Below are positions 9,131 through 18,286 of a stretch of 64,000 nucleotides of DNA, piece after piece. Each line of letters begins with the position of its first letter. Within the stretch, counting starts at the first letter, position 1. The DNA is taken from positions 1 to 64,000 of the IMG/VR virus record IMGVR_UViG_3300025131_000007; one strand, given 5' to 3'. This DNA is from a virus. The position numbers were made by a program, and so were the translations under genes. The notes beneath the pieces were generated by a model that was not told the DNA's origin, searched no databases, and worked only from the letters and a program-made list of their open reading frames with translations.

Positions 9131-10120
9131 ATGGCTTTTCAAGATAGTTGTGGAACAATAATATTAGATGCGGTTTTGACTGACATTGGTCGTCAAAAGA
9201 TGGCAAGGAACAAATTTGAAATTGAAAAATTTGCGTTAGGAGATGACGAAGTAGATTACTCTATTAATAATGGAGGATCCGGAGATAATTTTCAATTACT
9301 TGATGAATCGGCGACCCCCATATTGGAGTCATTTGGTAGCCCCTTGGCTAATATCCAGCATGGATTAATGGATTTGAATTATCGCACAGATGTGTGGTAT
9401 ATTCCTCAGTTTTTTATAAACCAGCGCCTTGGAAGCGCATGCAGGTTGTATGATACTCGTTACTATTTATCAGTTAATGATGAGACTACCACGAAACTTA
9501 AATCTGACTTAGGTCAGGAATTTATTCTTGAAAACAATATGTTATCCCATAATTTTATTTTTATAGAATCGGGAATAGTTGTTGATTCTCCTACTTTGGA
9601 TCAAAGCCCTGCGGGAAAAGAAAGATTTATTACCAATTTAGGTCTTTATGATGAATATATTTTTGTATATTGTGACAAAAGGGTCGTCGACAAGCTTCTT
9701 GTAAACCCATCAGATTCATTTTTTAAAAATGATAGTAATAATAATTTATATTTGAATGTGGTTCCATTGCGGGATTCGATAAAAATTTCTTTGCCCCCGC
9801 CAATTGAGAATTACGAAACGTTCAAGGTGAAAACAATCGACAATCAAGTATTTGATGATAATAATCCTTCGGCGCTGTCTGCTGTGGAGGGCCCTCGTGG
9901 GATTGCTTTTGCAATGAATATTAAAATTAACGATAGATTGGTAAACGATTCATCTTCCACTCGTGATCAAAGGTATAATCTTTTTGGGTTGACAGATCAG
10001 TCTTTGTTCGGAGGAAGCAATAATTACGATTATATCGATACCAATATTATGATAGAAGGTGCCACGACCGGAGTGCAGAAAATCATCTCCCTTCGGATTA
10101 TTCGCTATTCCGGCACCTAG
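9131..10120 (+). CDS. Virion structural protein, first of a tandem paralogous pair (329 aa)
   Basis: The N-terminus (MAFQDSCGTIILDAVLTDIG, then FALGDDEVDYS) is clearly shared with the next gene at 10190, so the two are paralogues. Both begin with a short IILDAVLT segment and a conserved ALGDDE(V/I)(D/N)YS motif, followed by divergent beta-rich bodies, and both carry an LSA(V/I)EGP motif near residues 250-265. From memory this type recurs in the structural region of uncultured marine T4-like phages. There is no signal peptide or catalytic motif. A repeated peripheral baseplate or fibre subunit is a reasonable inference. Confidence 0.6.
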   Translation: MAFQDSCGTIILDAVLTDIGRQKMARNKFEIEKFALGDDEVDYSINNGGSGDNFQLLDESATPILESFGSPLANIQHGLMDLNYRTDVWYIPQFFINQRLGSACRLYDTRYYLSVNDETTTKLKSDLGQEFILENNMLSHNFIFIESGIVVDSPTLDQSPAGKERFITNLGLYDEYIFVYCDKRVVDKLLVNPSDSFFKNDSNNNLYLNVVPLRDSIKISLPPPIENYETFKVKTIDNQVFDDNNPSALSAVEGPRGIAFAMNIKINDRLVNDSSSTRDQRYNLFGLTDQSLFGGSNNYDYIDTNIMIEGATTGVQKIISLRIIRYSGT

Positions 10121-10161
10121 ACCATTTTCTTTTCGAGAAAAGGAATACAAATGAAAATAGA

Positions 10162-10169
10162 ACTATTTA
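10162..10169 (+). promoter_or_regulatory. Candidate late-promoter motif ACTATTTA
   Basis: ACTATTTA lies 28 bases upstream of the ATG at 10190, in the 69-base gap after the previous gene. The same motif precedes at least six other head, neck and tail genes in this window at similar distances. It is not a sigma70 -10 box, and no TTGACA lies at the right spacing. The role is inferred from recurrence and position. Confidence 0.45.
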
Positions 10170-10189
10170 TGTAAAGAGAGGTATAATAA

Positions 10190-11254
10190 ATGGCTTTTTT
10201 AGACAATTCGGGCGACATTATTTTAGATGCCGTTTTAACAGAGGTGGGACGCAAGAGGCTTACTCAGACCACCATCAATGGAGGGACGAGTGCTAATATT
10301 ACTCATTTTGCGTTAGGCGATGATGAAATTAACTATTCTCAATATAACTTGAACGCAGCGTCTGGATCTAATTATGCAGATTTGGAGATTTTACAAACTC
10401 CGATTTTGCAAGCATTTACGATGGGAAATGCTAATATCAATTATGGACTGATGTCGTTAACGAAAACCGACATTCTTTATCTTCCTTCTTTGAAGGTTAA
10501 TTCTTTAATGGGAGGTAATTTTAAGCCATTAAATACTTTTAGTAATATCTTTTATTTTGCTGTTAATGCAAAAACGTATGCCACCCTTAAAGATACGGAA
10601 GTTAATATTGGAATAAATCAAATTGGCTATGCTTATAATGCCGGCGCATCTCCTTTTGTCTTTATTGAAGGAGGTTTGAACACCCCTCTTTTGCAAAAAG
10701 ATGCTAGCAACAAAGCCTCCTATATTGAGGCAGGCAACATTTCTAATCGCGGATATACCATAGGTATGGATAATCGATTAGGAGTTCCTTACACAAGTAA
10801 TGGCGCTGGAACTTTTGCTAATAACAAAACTGATGGAACTGATATGAGGGGAGGCTTTGCGGTAAGTCAAAAATCACCTCTCGGGAGCACCACAAGCGCT
10901 ACTGGAATTAAAAACTACAGTTTTTATCAATCGGCAGCAGTGAACAATGGGATTGTGCAACCAGACATCAATGGGCCGGCATCCACCCTATCTGCGATAG
11001 AGGGGCCGGGAGATACAGTAACTTGCTTTAAAGTGGTGGTAAAGCCGAGTCTTCGAACCGACGGAACCGCCGGAGGTGTTCGCGATGTTCTGTATTCTCA
11101 GATTGGCTCATTGAATAAGACGGCAGCTTCGCTTGGTTTGAGTGGAGATGCTAGTAGAACTTATGATATTATTGATACGATGATATATATCAACGGATCA
11201 AATACCGGTGGAACGATTACGTTACCCGTAAGAATCATTAGACAAACCGCATAA
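10190..11254 (+). CDS. Virion structural protein, second of a tandem paralogous pair (354 aa)
   Basis: This is a paralogue of the preceding gene: MAFLDNSGDIILDAVLTEVG, then FALGDDEINYS, a shared YGLMSL-type segment, and LSAIEGPG near residue 265. The body is longer and more Asn/Gly/Thr-rich than its partner, consistent with a beta-structured surface protein. It has its own ribosome site (AGAGAGG) and a candidate late-promoter motif 28 bases upstream, so it may be transcribed separately from its twin. The function is inferred from position only. Confidence 0.6.
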   Translation: MAFLDNSGDIILDAVLTEVGRKRLTQTTINGGTSANITHFALGDDEINYSQYNLNAASGSNYADLEILQTPILQAFTMGNANINYGLMSLTKTDILYLPSLKVNSLMGGNFKPLNTFSNIFYFAVNAKTYATLKDTEVNIGINQIGYAYNAGASPFVFIEGGLNTPLLQKDASNKASYIEAGNISNRGYTIGMDNRLGVPYTSNGAGTFANNKTDGTDMRGGFAVSQKSPLGSTTSATGIKNYSFYQSAAVNNGIVQPDINGPASTLSAIEGPGDTVTCFKVVVKPSLRTDGTAGGVRDVLYSQIGSLNKTAASLGLSGDASRTYDIIDTMIYINGSNTGGTITLPVRIIRQTA

Positions 11255-11275
11255 AATTAATACGGAGATTTATCA

Positions 11276-12316
11276 ATGCCAGTAATAGACATGTCACCAA
11301 TTGACCCTGTTAGCGATGTGACAACTACAACCACCTTACTTCACGAAGTTATTCCGCTGACTGGTACTATCATTAGCGGAACTTATGGAACTTTCCCTGA
11401 CGAGAATAACATTAAGAACTACACCCATGGAATGTTTCAGTCGGTTTATGACTATCCATATCTTAGTTCTTCGGCTAATCATATTTTTGATATTACAGCC
11501 GGATATGATGAAGAGTCTGATTATTCTGGTTCTACATCTGTACAGAACACCAAGAAGATCAATTTATACAATCAGTTCGCCCAGCTTTTGCTAGGATATA
11601 CTTCCTCGACTGCTGACACAATTCGTAAATTCGAAAGCGATTTGAATCTGGATGGGGTGGGAACGATGAATGAGGTGTTTTTCTTATCATTTTCTCGCCT
11701 TCTTACAAAAGATCAAATCAAAAGAAACTCTTTTACTATAGCAGTGGGAACCGGTTCTTATGATAATGCGATGCAGAAAATAGTAACTTTGACGGATTCG
11801 CAAGCATCCTATGGAACAGATGGTGGAGTAGGAAGTTCGAACGGGGGAGATTACGGAGTGCTATATACCAGCGGAAACGAAGCACATGGTGTTGTCTTTT
11901 ATCAGGCAGGCATTGTTGTTTTATCGGCTTCTGTGTTTGCTGATGTGACGGATTTTAATACATCTGGCACGAATGCCGTAGCTGCCACTCTAACCGGATC
12001 TAGCATTAGTGGTGCATGTGATGCCTTAAGGCACCGCATTCAAAATATCTCATATAATAATACTACGGAAATTAATTCTACAATTTATTTCTGTCGCGTT
12101 CCGCATAATAAATTCAATTATAGTTCCAACCCAACGTATGTTTCGGGAAGCAAAATAAGAGTGAAGAACGTCGCGTCAGATAATCCTGTTTCCTATATTA
12201 CTACGATAGGGTTATATAACACCATTGGCGAATTGTTGGCAGTAGCTAAACTTTCTGAGCCGCTTAAGAAGTCTCCCACCAACGACATCACAATTAGGGT
12301 GAGATTGGACTATTAG
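11276..12316 (+). CDS. Virion structural protein, first of a second paralogous pair (346 aa)
   Basis: The protein is soluble and Ser/Thr/Asn-rich. Its last 90 residues share an arrangement with the next gene: a CRVPHNKFNYSSNPTY segment here against ARRGEVNYSNNPTF there, then an IGLYN / VALYD strand, then (L/V)AVAKLSEPL or GVATLANPV, ending in (R/K)(V/L)(R/K)LD(Y/I). This C-terminal module looks like a conserved assembly or attachment domain carrying different N-terminal parts. It abuts the next gene with no spacer. A baseplate or fibre-attachment role is inferred. Confidence 0.6.
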   Translation: MPVIDMSPIDPVSDVTTTTTLLHEVIPLTGTIISGTYGTFPDENNIKNYTHGMFQSVYDYPYLSSSANHIFDITAGYDEESDYSGSTSVQNTKKINLYNQFAQLLLGYTSSTADTIRKFESDLNLDGVGTMNEVFFLSFSRLLTKDQIKRNSFTIAVGTGSYDNAMQKIVTLTDSQASYGTDGGVGSSNGGDYGVLYTSGNEAHGVVFYQAGIVVLSASVFADVTDFNTSGTNAVAATLTGSSISGACDALRHRIQNISYNNTTEINSTIYFCRVPHNKFNYSSNPTYVSGSKIRVKNVASDNPVSYITTIGLYNTIGELLAVAKLSEPLKKSPTNDITIRVRLDY

Positions 12317-13567
12317 ATGTCTCTAAAGAAGTTCGGTAACAAAGATGTCTTTGTTAACACGATGCGGGCTTTTCCAACTTGTGACTTTGTTGTATTTGAC
12401 AGCAAAGTGATCTATAATAGTGTGCCTGCTCAAAGTGGCGCGCGAAATTATCAAGTTCGGAACGTTTCATCCAGTAAGGGGTTCATTAGCCTCTATGAAT
12501 ATAATATTGATAGACCTTGGGTAGACACCGGAAGAACGGTTCAAACAGCAAGTATTGCCGACACCGGTCGTATCTATCCGTGGATTTCAAAAGATAGCGC
12601 AAGATCTAGTTTTAAAACAGCGAACAGTTTTCAATCTTCGGATTCGACGACCTACAATAACGAATTTCAATATGGGGATGTTCTCACGAATGTTTATCCT
12701 TTAAAGGCTTCTATTAGCCGGGAATACATCACTACCCCATCCTCTTCGGGGGGAACTTATAATAAACATTTTGTAGCTTTAAAAAATAGGTTAAATTTTT
12801 ATTCTCTACGATCTGAGCATTATAAAGTTAATTCTTCATATGGAAATAAAAATATTCAAACCTTGAATATGGTATCTATCCCTAGTATTTTTTATGGATC
12901 GCGTATCTATCCAGGATCGATGTCTTTAAAGTGGTATTACACAGGATCCTTGGCGGCAGAATTACAGGATTCAAAACAAAACGGCGAACTTATTCAGGTT
13001 GGGCCGCCAGGATCCGTAGGTTCTGGATCGGTGGCGGGCGTGGTGATGTATGATGAGGGAATCATTATCCTCACTGGCTCGTGGGCGCTGAACGGAGAAT
13101 CTCTAACTTTGAGAACAGCCGGCGGCAACGATTCGCCGAAGTGGGTCTATTTTGGCGCAGGGATGAATGATGGCGTTACCCAAGCTACTGCCAATTCTAA
13201 CATGATTAACGCTTCTTTTGGAATGTCATTCAAAGGACAGACTGAAACCCAAGTAATGACAATGTTTGCACATGCTCGGCGTGGCGAGGTAAATTATTCC
13301 AACAACCCCACATTCCTTCAATATGGTCAAACTAAAACTTTCCATACCTCATCTCATGTTTATGAAGAATCTAAAGATATTCAATTGAAGAATTTTGTAA
13401 GTTCTTCTTACAGTCATTATTCCGCTTCTTTTGAGAGACAAGTGTTTATCTCTCGAGTAGCACTCTATGATAAGAACAAAAATTTAATTGGGGTAGCAAC
13501 TTTGGCGAACCCGGTTCTTAAAAAAGAAGCAGAAGATGTATCTTTTAAATTAAAACTTGATATTTAG
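12317..13567 (+). CDS. Virion structural protein, second of the second paralogous pair (416 aa)
   Basis: The first base follows the stop of the previous gene directly. The C-terminal third matches the preceding protein (NYSNNPTF motif, VALYDKNKNL strand, closing KLKLDI), while the N-terminal two thirds have diverged. No enzymatic or membrane features are visible. It is the last gene of this structural block; a sigma70-like promoter for the next gene overlaps its last codons and stop, which marks a change of transcription unit. A virion role is inferred from position and paralogy. Confidence 0.6.
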   Translation: MSLKKFGNKDVFVNTMRAFPTCDFVVFDSKVIYNSVPAQSGARNYQVRNVSSSKGFISLYEYNIDRPWVDTGRTVQTASIADTGRIYPWISKDSARSSFKTANSFQSSDSTTYNNEFQYGDVLTNVYPLKASISREYITTPSSSGGTYNKHFVALKNRLNFYSLRSEHYKVNSSYGNKNIQTLNMVSIPSIFYGSRIYPGSMSLKWYYTGSLAAELQDSKQNGELIQVGPPGSVGSGSVAGVVMYDEGIIILTGSWALNGESLTLRTAGGNDSPKWVYFGAGMNDGVTQATANSNMINASFGMSFKGQTETQVMTMFAHARRGEVNYSNNPTFLQYGQTKTFHTSSHVYEESKDIQLKNFVSSSYSHYSASFERQVFISRVALYDKNKNLIGVATLANPVLKKEAEDVSFKLKLDI

Positions 13568-13585
13568 AAATAAATAGGTTATAAT
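13557..13585 (+). promoter_or_regulatory. Sigma70-like promoter for the RuvC-like gene
   Basis: TTGATA (13557-13562), a 17-base spacer, then TATAAT (13580-13585). It overlaps the last codons and stop of the preceding structural gene. The expected transcription start, about 7 bases past the -10 box, falls at or within two bases of the ATG at 13591, so a transcript from here would be leaderless. Confidence 0.65.
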
Positions 13586-13590
13586 AGAGT

Positions 13591-14136
13591 ATGATATTAG
13601 GCGTAGACGTTTCCACTAGCATAACAGGATTTGCCGTTGTTGACAAGAATGGCAAAATAGTTGATATAGGCGCATGTGATCTTCGTAGATATAAAAGCTT
13701 TTTTGAAAAATGCTTACAGATGAGAGAGTTTACTTTAAATCTTTCAGAAAAACATTGTATTGATTGGGTTGAGAGGGGAGTAGAGCACATCTATGTTGAA
13801 CAGCCATTTACTTTTTTTAACTCAGGTGGCTCTAGCGCTAAGACGATGGCATTGTTGCAACGCTTTAATGGGGTGGTTTCTTGGATGTTATACGAGACAT
13901 TCGCCCGAGAGCCCAATTATGTGGGTGCAACCCAGGCACGAAAGAAAGTTGGAATTAGTGTTCCCCGGGGCATCAAGGCGAAAAAAGTTGTGATGGAACA
14001 CCTGCTGACGACGGATGAAGATTTTAAAGTAGAATATACCAATCATGGGAACCCCAAGCCTGTATATTTTGATATGGCAGACGCGTTAGTTATTGCTCGC
14101 GCCGGATTAATTATAGAAAAAGAAAATATCTCTTGA
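13591..14136 (+). CDS. ruvC: RuvC-like Holliday-junction resolvase (RNase H fold)
   Basis: The product probably cleaves four-way DNA junctions produced by recombination-dependent replication, resolving branched DNA before packaging. The 181-residue length matches the RuvC family. The acidic residues of the RNase H-like active site are all visible: Asp6 in ILGVDVSTSITGFAVVD, Glu70 in IYVEQPF, and Asp161 and Asp164 in YFDMADALVIA. The start is fixed because Asp6 must lie in the first strand; no Shine-Dalgarno precedes it, in line with a possible leaderless mRNA. T4 itself uses endonuclease VII (gp49), so this phage has a different resolvase type. It leads the block resolvase-primase-gp47/46-tubulin. 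Confidence 0.85.
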   Translation: MILGVDVSTSITGFAVVDKNGKIVDIGACDLRRYKSFFEKCLQMREFTLNLSEKHCIDWVERGVEHIYVEQPFTFFNSGGSSAKTMALLQRFNGVVSWMLYETFAREPNYVGATQARKKVGISVPRGIKAKKVVMEHLLTTDEDFKVEYTNHGNPKPVYFDMADALVIARAGLIIEKENIS

Positions 14137-14161
14137 CATACATACTGATAGATGTTATATT
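14133..14161 (+). promoter_or_regulatory. Sigma70-like promoter with extended -10, for the primase gene
   Basis: TTGACA (14133-14138), a 17-base spacer, TATATT (14156-14161) with TGT just before it (extended -10). The TGA stop of the resolvase gene (14134-14136) lies inside the TTGACA box. The start codon of the primase is 16 bases downstream of the -10 box. Confidence 0.75.
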
Positions 14162-14176
14162 TGTTCATGAGGAAAT

Positions 14177-15115
14177 ATGAACAAATCACAAGCTAAGAAG
14201 ATATTACATGAAGCATTTGGATACTATCACGATAAGGGTAGCGAACTTCTCTTTACGTGCCCCGCGTGTCGCCATCACAAACGTAAACTATCTGTTAATT
14301 TGGATAAAAATGCTTTTAAATGTTGGATTTGTGATTACCGTGGTCGTAGCCTTCGGCATCTTATTCGGCGGTTTGGAACTCATACACAGTTACAGAAATG
14401 GGACCAAATCTCATCTCGAAGCGATCTTAGTCAGTTTGATGTTTTGTTTATGGATCCAGGTCGGAATTGTGATCGACAAAAGTTATCTCTCCCTAGAGAG
14501 TTTCAAACTCTGACATCTCGCAAGATTCCGGCTACGGGTCAGTATGCGTATAATTATTTATTATCGCGTGGCTTAACTCGTTCAGATATCGTTCGATGGA
14601 AGATAGGATATTGTTTTAGTGGAGAATATCGAAACAGAATCATTATTCCTTCGTTTGATGACGATGGGGATGTCAATTATTTTATTGCGAGATCTTATAC
14701 CAAAGACTCCTATAAATATAAGAATCCCCGCGCCTCTAAAGATATTGTATTTAATGAACTTTATGTCGATTGGAACAAAGATTTAACTTTGGTCGAGGGT
14801 ACATTTGACGCAATTGTTGCGGGAAACAGCATACCTATATTAGGAAGCACATTGCGTTATGATTCCCGTCTGATTCAGAAAATTGTGTTAAATGATACCC
14901 CGGTTTATATGGCTCTCGATCCCGATGCGGCAGAAAAAGAAAGAAAGATTATCTCTACACTTCTTAAATATGATGTAGAGCTTTATAAAATAGATGTATC
15001 GGGATATGAAGACGTGGGGTCAATGTCGCATGATATATTTGTGGAACGAAAACGGAATGCTATGTTCGTGGATCAAGAAGAATATGTTCTGCGAGATATG
15101 TTGTCTGCAATTTAA
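14177..15115 (+). CDS. DNA primase (zinc-binding plus TOPRIM domain)
   Basis: Makes RNA primers for lagging-strand synthesis with the replicative helicase at 62458. Order of domains: a zinc-binding module with Cys28, Cys31, Cys49 and Cys52 (CPAC ... CWIC), then a linker, then a TOPRIM fold. The TOPRIM glutamate is in LVEGTFDAI (Glu207), and the metal-binding DxD-type segment is ALDPDA (residues 246-251). At 312 residues it is short, like phage primases, with no fused helicase. It has its own promoter (14133-14161) and an AGGA ribosome site. The zinc and TOPRIM signatures make a DnaG-type assignment secure; whether it is a strict T4 gp61 orthologue is not decided. Confidence 0.85.
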   Translation: MNKSQAKKILHEAFGYYHDKGSELLFTCPACRHHKRKLSVNLDKNAFKCWICDYRGRSLRHLIRRFGTHTQLQKWDQISSRSDLSQFDVLFMDPGRNCDRQKLSLPREFQTLTSRKIPATGQYAYNYLLSRGLTRSDIVRWKIGYCFSGEYRNRIIIPSFDDDGDVNYFIARSYTKDSYKYKNPRASKDIVFNELYVDWNKDLTLVEGTFDAIVAGNSIPILGSTLRYDSRLIQKIVLNDTPVYMALDPDAAEKERKIISTLLKYDVELYKIDVSGYEDVGSMSHDIFVERKRNAMFVDQEEYVLRDMLSAI

Positions 15116-15118
15116 TCC

Positions 15119-15147
15119 TTGACAGATCTATTCTGACGTGTTATAAT
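15119..15147 (+). promoter_or_regulatory. Consensus sigma70 promoter (TTGACA-17-TATAAT, extended -10)
   Basis: TTGACA (15119-15124), 17 bases, TATAAT (15142-15147), preceded by TGT. Both hexamers are perfect consensus, making it the strongest promoter seen here. It drives the gp47/46 fusion gene and, by overlap, the tubulin-like gene. Confidence 0.85.
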
Positions 15148-15178
15148 ATCTTAACGGATAGATCCGTTTGGAGGGTAT

Positions 15179-18100
15179 TTGAAGTTTGCGCATATTAGCG
15201 ACACTCACATTAAGAATTTAAAATATCATTTTGAGTATCGCGAAGTCTTTCGTCAACTTTATGATCGACTTAAAAAAGAAAAAGTAGATTACATTATTCA
15301 TTGCGGCGATATCGCCCACACCAAGACTCAGATATCGCCTGAGTTTGTGGAGATGTGTTCTCAGTTTTTTCGTAATTTAGAAGCAATTGCTCCTACTTAT
15401 ATAATTTTAGGAAATCATGATGGTAATTTGAAGAACAGCAGTCGTCAGGACGCACTAACGCCTATTGTGGAGGCGTTGGATTTGCCTAATTTGCATTTGC
15501 TTAAAAATTCTGGCGAGACTATTTTAAATGATGAGTTTTGTTTAAACGTTTTATCAGTTTTTGATCGCGATCGATGGGTTACTCCTACCGATAAAGATAA
15601 AATTAATATTGCTCTATATCATGGCTCTATTTCTAACTGTAAAACGGATATGAATTGGGTGATGACAAAGGGAGAAGATACCTTAGACATTTTCAAAGAT
15701 TATGATTTTGCAATGTTGGGGGATATACACCGTCGTCAATTTTTGGATGAAGAAGGTCGTATTTGGTATGCGGGCTCTACCGTTCAACAGAATCACGGAG
15801 AGACAAACGATAAGGGTATTCTCATTTGGAAGATCACTTCCAAAGATGAATGGGATATCGAGCCTATTGTTTTAAAAAATCCTAAACCTTTTATGACTAT
15901 CGAGTTGACCCCGAAGGGGAGAATGCCGCATAATGTAAAAGTTCCCGTTGGCGCTCGCCTGCGTTTGGTAAGTAACAACAACTTGCCTCTGGCAACAATG
16001 CGCAGAGCAATGCAGATAGCTAAGCATCGCTTTAATCCGGAGAGCATATCTTTTCTTAATCGTGCTGCCGGCCAACGAGGGAATGTTGAAGAGATTACCA
16101 ATGATTTAAAAGTAGAAAACTTACGTGATCCTAAGATACAAGAAGAGTTGATGCGTAAATATCTTAAAGAATATCAAGTAACAACCCAGACACTAACACG
16201 CATCTACGAGATTAATCGACATTATAACAAATCTATTGAAAATAGTGAAGAGATATCTAGAAACATTAACTGGAAACTTAAATCTTTTAAGTGGGATTAT
16301 CTGTTTAATTATGGCAAATCCAATCATATTAATTTTGACAGTCTTCATGGCATTATTGGTATTTTTGGAAAGAACTTTTCTGGCAAAAGCTCTGTTGTTG
16401 ATGCTGCGCTTTATACCTTGTTCAACACAACATCCAAGAATGAAAGAAAAAATCTAAATGTCATTAACCAAAATCACACCACAGGTTGCGGAGAACTTGT
16501 TATTGATATAGGAGAAAAGAGATACACTATTAGCCGAGAATCTGAAAAGTATACAAAACGCCTTAAAGGTGAAGAAACCCTTGAAGCAAAAACAGAATTG
16601 AATTTTGAAGTTTATGATATGGTCACAGGAGAAACAACCTCATTAAACGGCAATACTCGCAACCAGACCGACGCAAATATTAGAAAGCACTTTGGGTCTA
16701 TTGAAGACTTTTTTGTCTCTTCATTGGCATCTCAACATGGCGCGTTGGCATTTATTGATGAGGGATCGACTCGTCGTAAAGAAATCATCGCCAAATTTTT
16801 GGATTTGGAAGTCTTCGATAAAAAGTTTAGGCTAGCTAAAGAAGATTCAGTAGACATGAAAGTTCTCCTAAAGAAGCACCAAGATAGAGATTACGATTCC
16901 GAAATTAGCGAACTTCACCAACATTTGGCAACATATAAAGAAAATGTAGAGATTAATAAGCAAATTTGCACTACGTTGCGTGAAGAAGTAAAAACAATTC
17001 AAGCATCGGTGGCAACGGTTAATGAAACAATCAATTCTATTCCTAATAAATATATTGATATTACTAAACTAAAAAAACGCAAAAGAGAACAAGAGACAAC
17101 AATTGCTGTCATTCATAGTAAAATTGTTGAGTCATCTAAAGAGATCGATCTCAAAAAATCCGAAATTGTAATTGCTGCGCGCTTATTGGAAGTGGTTAAT
17201 ATCGAAGATTTAGATGAAAAACAAATAGAAATACAACAGGTTGGGGAAAAGGAAGTAAAATTCTTAAAAGAATTAGAAGAGATAGAAAAGAAACGAAAAT
17301 TACTTGATGGAATTCCTTGTGGTGAGTCGTATCCTACGTGTAAATTTATTCGCGATGCTAACATTGCTGTGGCATGCCAAGAGTTAGTGGAAGGAGATTT
17401 AAGATACGCTACAAAACGATTAAAAATACTCAATCCTCAAGATGTTGAGCGTGAAATATCGGATTATAAAAAGTTACAAACGCAAATTGCCACAACTGAA
17501 AAAACTATTAGCGAGTTGAGTTTGGAAAGAGAGAAGAATAAAGGCACCAAGGTTACTTTAGAAGCGAGATTGAAAGATGTTATATCACAAATCGAAGAAT
17601 ATAATTCTAACAAAGAAGCTATCGAAAATATAGAACGTCTTCTTCAGTTGAGAGTGGAGCATGACCTCAAAGCTGCTGCGAAGGAAGATAAAATATGCAC
17701 GTGCGACAACCAAACACTCGAGCTTGTTAAATTAGTAGGATCGTGTGAACAACAAATAGAAAACCTCCAACAACAAAAACAGGAACAAAAACACTTACAA
17801 GAATCTTTCTCTGCATACGACTTGTTTATGAGATGTATGCACCCTAATGGTATTGCTTATGATATTATCAAAAAGAAAATACCAGTAATCAACCAAGAGA
17901 TTGCTAAGATTTTAACTAATATTGTGGAATTTGAAATAATTTTTGAGAGTAGTGGGAACAAATTTGACATCTTTATAAAACACCCTCAACATGATGCGCG
18001 CCCCATTGAAATGGCATCGGGATCTGAAAAAACAATGGGAGCCATGGCTATTCGTTTGGCACTGTTAAGTGTCTCTTCTCTTCCCAAGGGGGATTTGTTT

Positions 18101-18286
18101 ATTTTGGATGAACCGGGTACGGCATTGGATGAAGAAAATATGGAGGGATTTATTCGGATCTTGGCACTAATTAAGGTGTATTTTAAAAATGTGCTTTTGA
18201 TTTCTCATCTAGATTCTCTTAAGGATTGTGTAGATAGACAGATTATAATAGAAAAGAACAATGGATATGCCAAGGTTAACCAATGA
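15179..18286 (+). CDS. Fused recombination nuclease: gp47 (SbcD/Mre11) + gp46 (SbcC/Rad50) in one chain (1035 aa)
   Basis: This protein processes DNA ends for recombination-dependent replication and host DNA degradation. Residues 1-250 are an Mre11/SbcD phosphoesterase with all motifs: SDTH (Asp8, His10), CGDIAH (Asp44), GNHD (78-81), YHGS (His148) and GDIH (His184). From residue 363 an SbcC/Rad50 ATPase begins: Walker A GKNFSGKSS (397-405), long coiled-coil arms, a hook with Cys713 and Cys720 spaced wider than the usual CxxC, a returning coil, then the ABC signature ASGSEKTMG and Walker B LFILDEPG. In T4 and bacteria these are two genes. The start is TTG, with GGAGGG 5 bases upstream. It overlaps the next gene by ATGA. 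Confidence 0.9.
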   Translation: MKFAHISDTHIKNLKYHFEYREVFRQLYDRLKKEKVDYIIHCGDIAHTKTQISPEFVEMCSQFFRNLEAIAPTYIILGNHDGNLKNSSRQDALTPIVEALDLPNLHLLKNSGETILNDEFCLNVLSVFDRDRWVTPTDKDKINIALYHGSISNCKTDMNWVMTKGEDTLDIFKDYDFAMLGDIHRRQFLDEEGRIWYAGSTVQQNHGETNDKGILIWKITSKDEWDIEPIVLKNPKPFMTIELTPKGRMPHNVKVPVGARLRLVSNNNLPLATMRRAMQIAKHRFNPESISFLNRAAGQRGNVEEITNDLKVENLRDPKIQEELMRKYLKEYQVTTQTLTRIYEINRHYNKSIENSEEISRNINWKLKSFKWDYLFNYGKSNHINFDSLHGIIGIFGKNFSGKSSVVDAALYTLFNTTSKNERKNLNVINQNHTTGCGELVIDIGEKRYTISRESEKYTKRLKGEETLEAKTELNFEVYDMVTGETTSLNGNTRNQTDANIRKHFGSIEDFFVSSLASQHGALAFIDEGSTRRKEIIAKFLDLEVFDKKFRLAKEDSVDMKVLLKKHQDRDYDSEISELHQHLATYKENVEINKQICTTLREEVKTIQASVATVNETINSIPNKYIDITKLKKRKREQETTIAVIHSKIVESSKEIDLKKSEIVIAARLLEVVNIEDLDEKQIEIQQVGEKEVKFLKELEEIEKKRKLLDGIPCGESYPTCKFIRDANIAVACQELVEGDLRYATKRLKILNPQDVEREISDYKKLQTQIATTEKTISELSLEREKNKGTKVTLEARLKDVISQIEEYNSNKEAIENIERLLQLRVEHDLKAAAKEDKICTCDNQTLELVKLVGSCEQQIENLQQQKQEQKHLQESFSAYDLFMRCMHPNGIAYDIIKKKIPVINQEIAKILTNIVEFEIIFESSGNKFDIFIKHPQHDARPIEMASGSEKTMGAMAIRLALLSVSSLPKGDLFILDEPGTALDEENMEGFIRILALIKVYFKNVLLISHLDSLKDCVDRQIIIEKNNGYAKVNQ

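Noticed and set aside
10182-10187. TATAAT directly before the ATG at 10190
   Set aside because: It is too close to the start codon and has no -35 box 16-18 bases upstream; the ACTATTTA motif is the better candidate.
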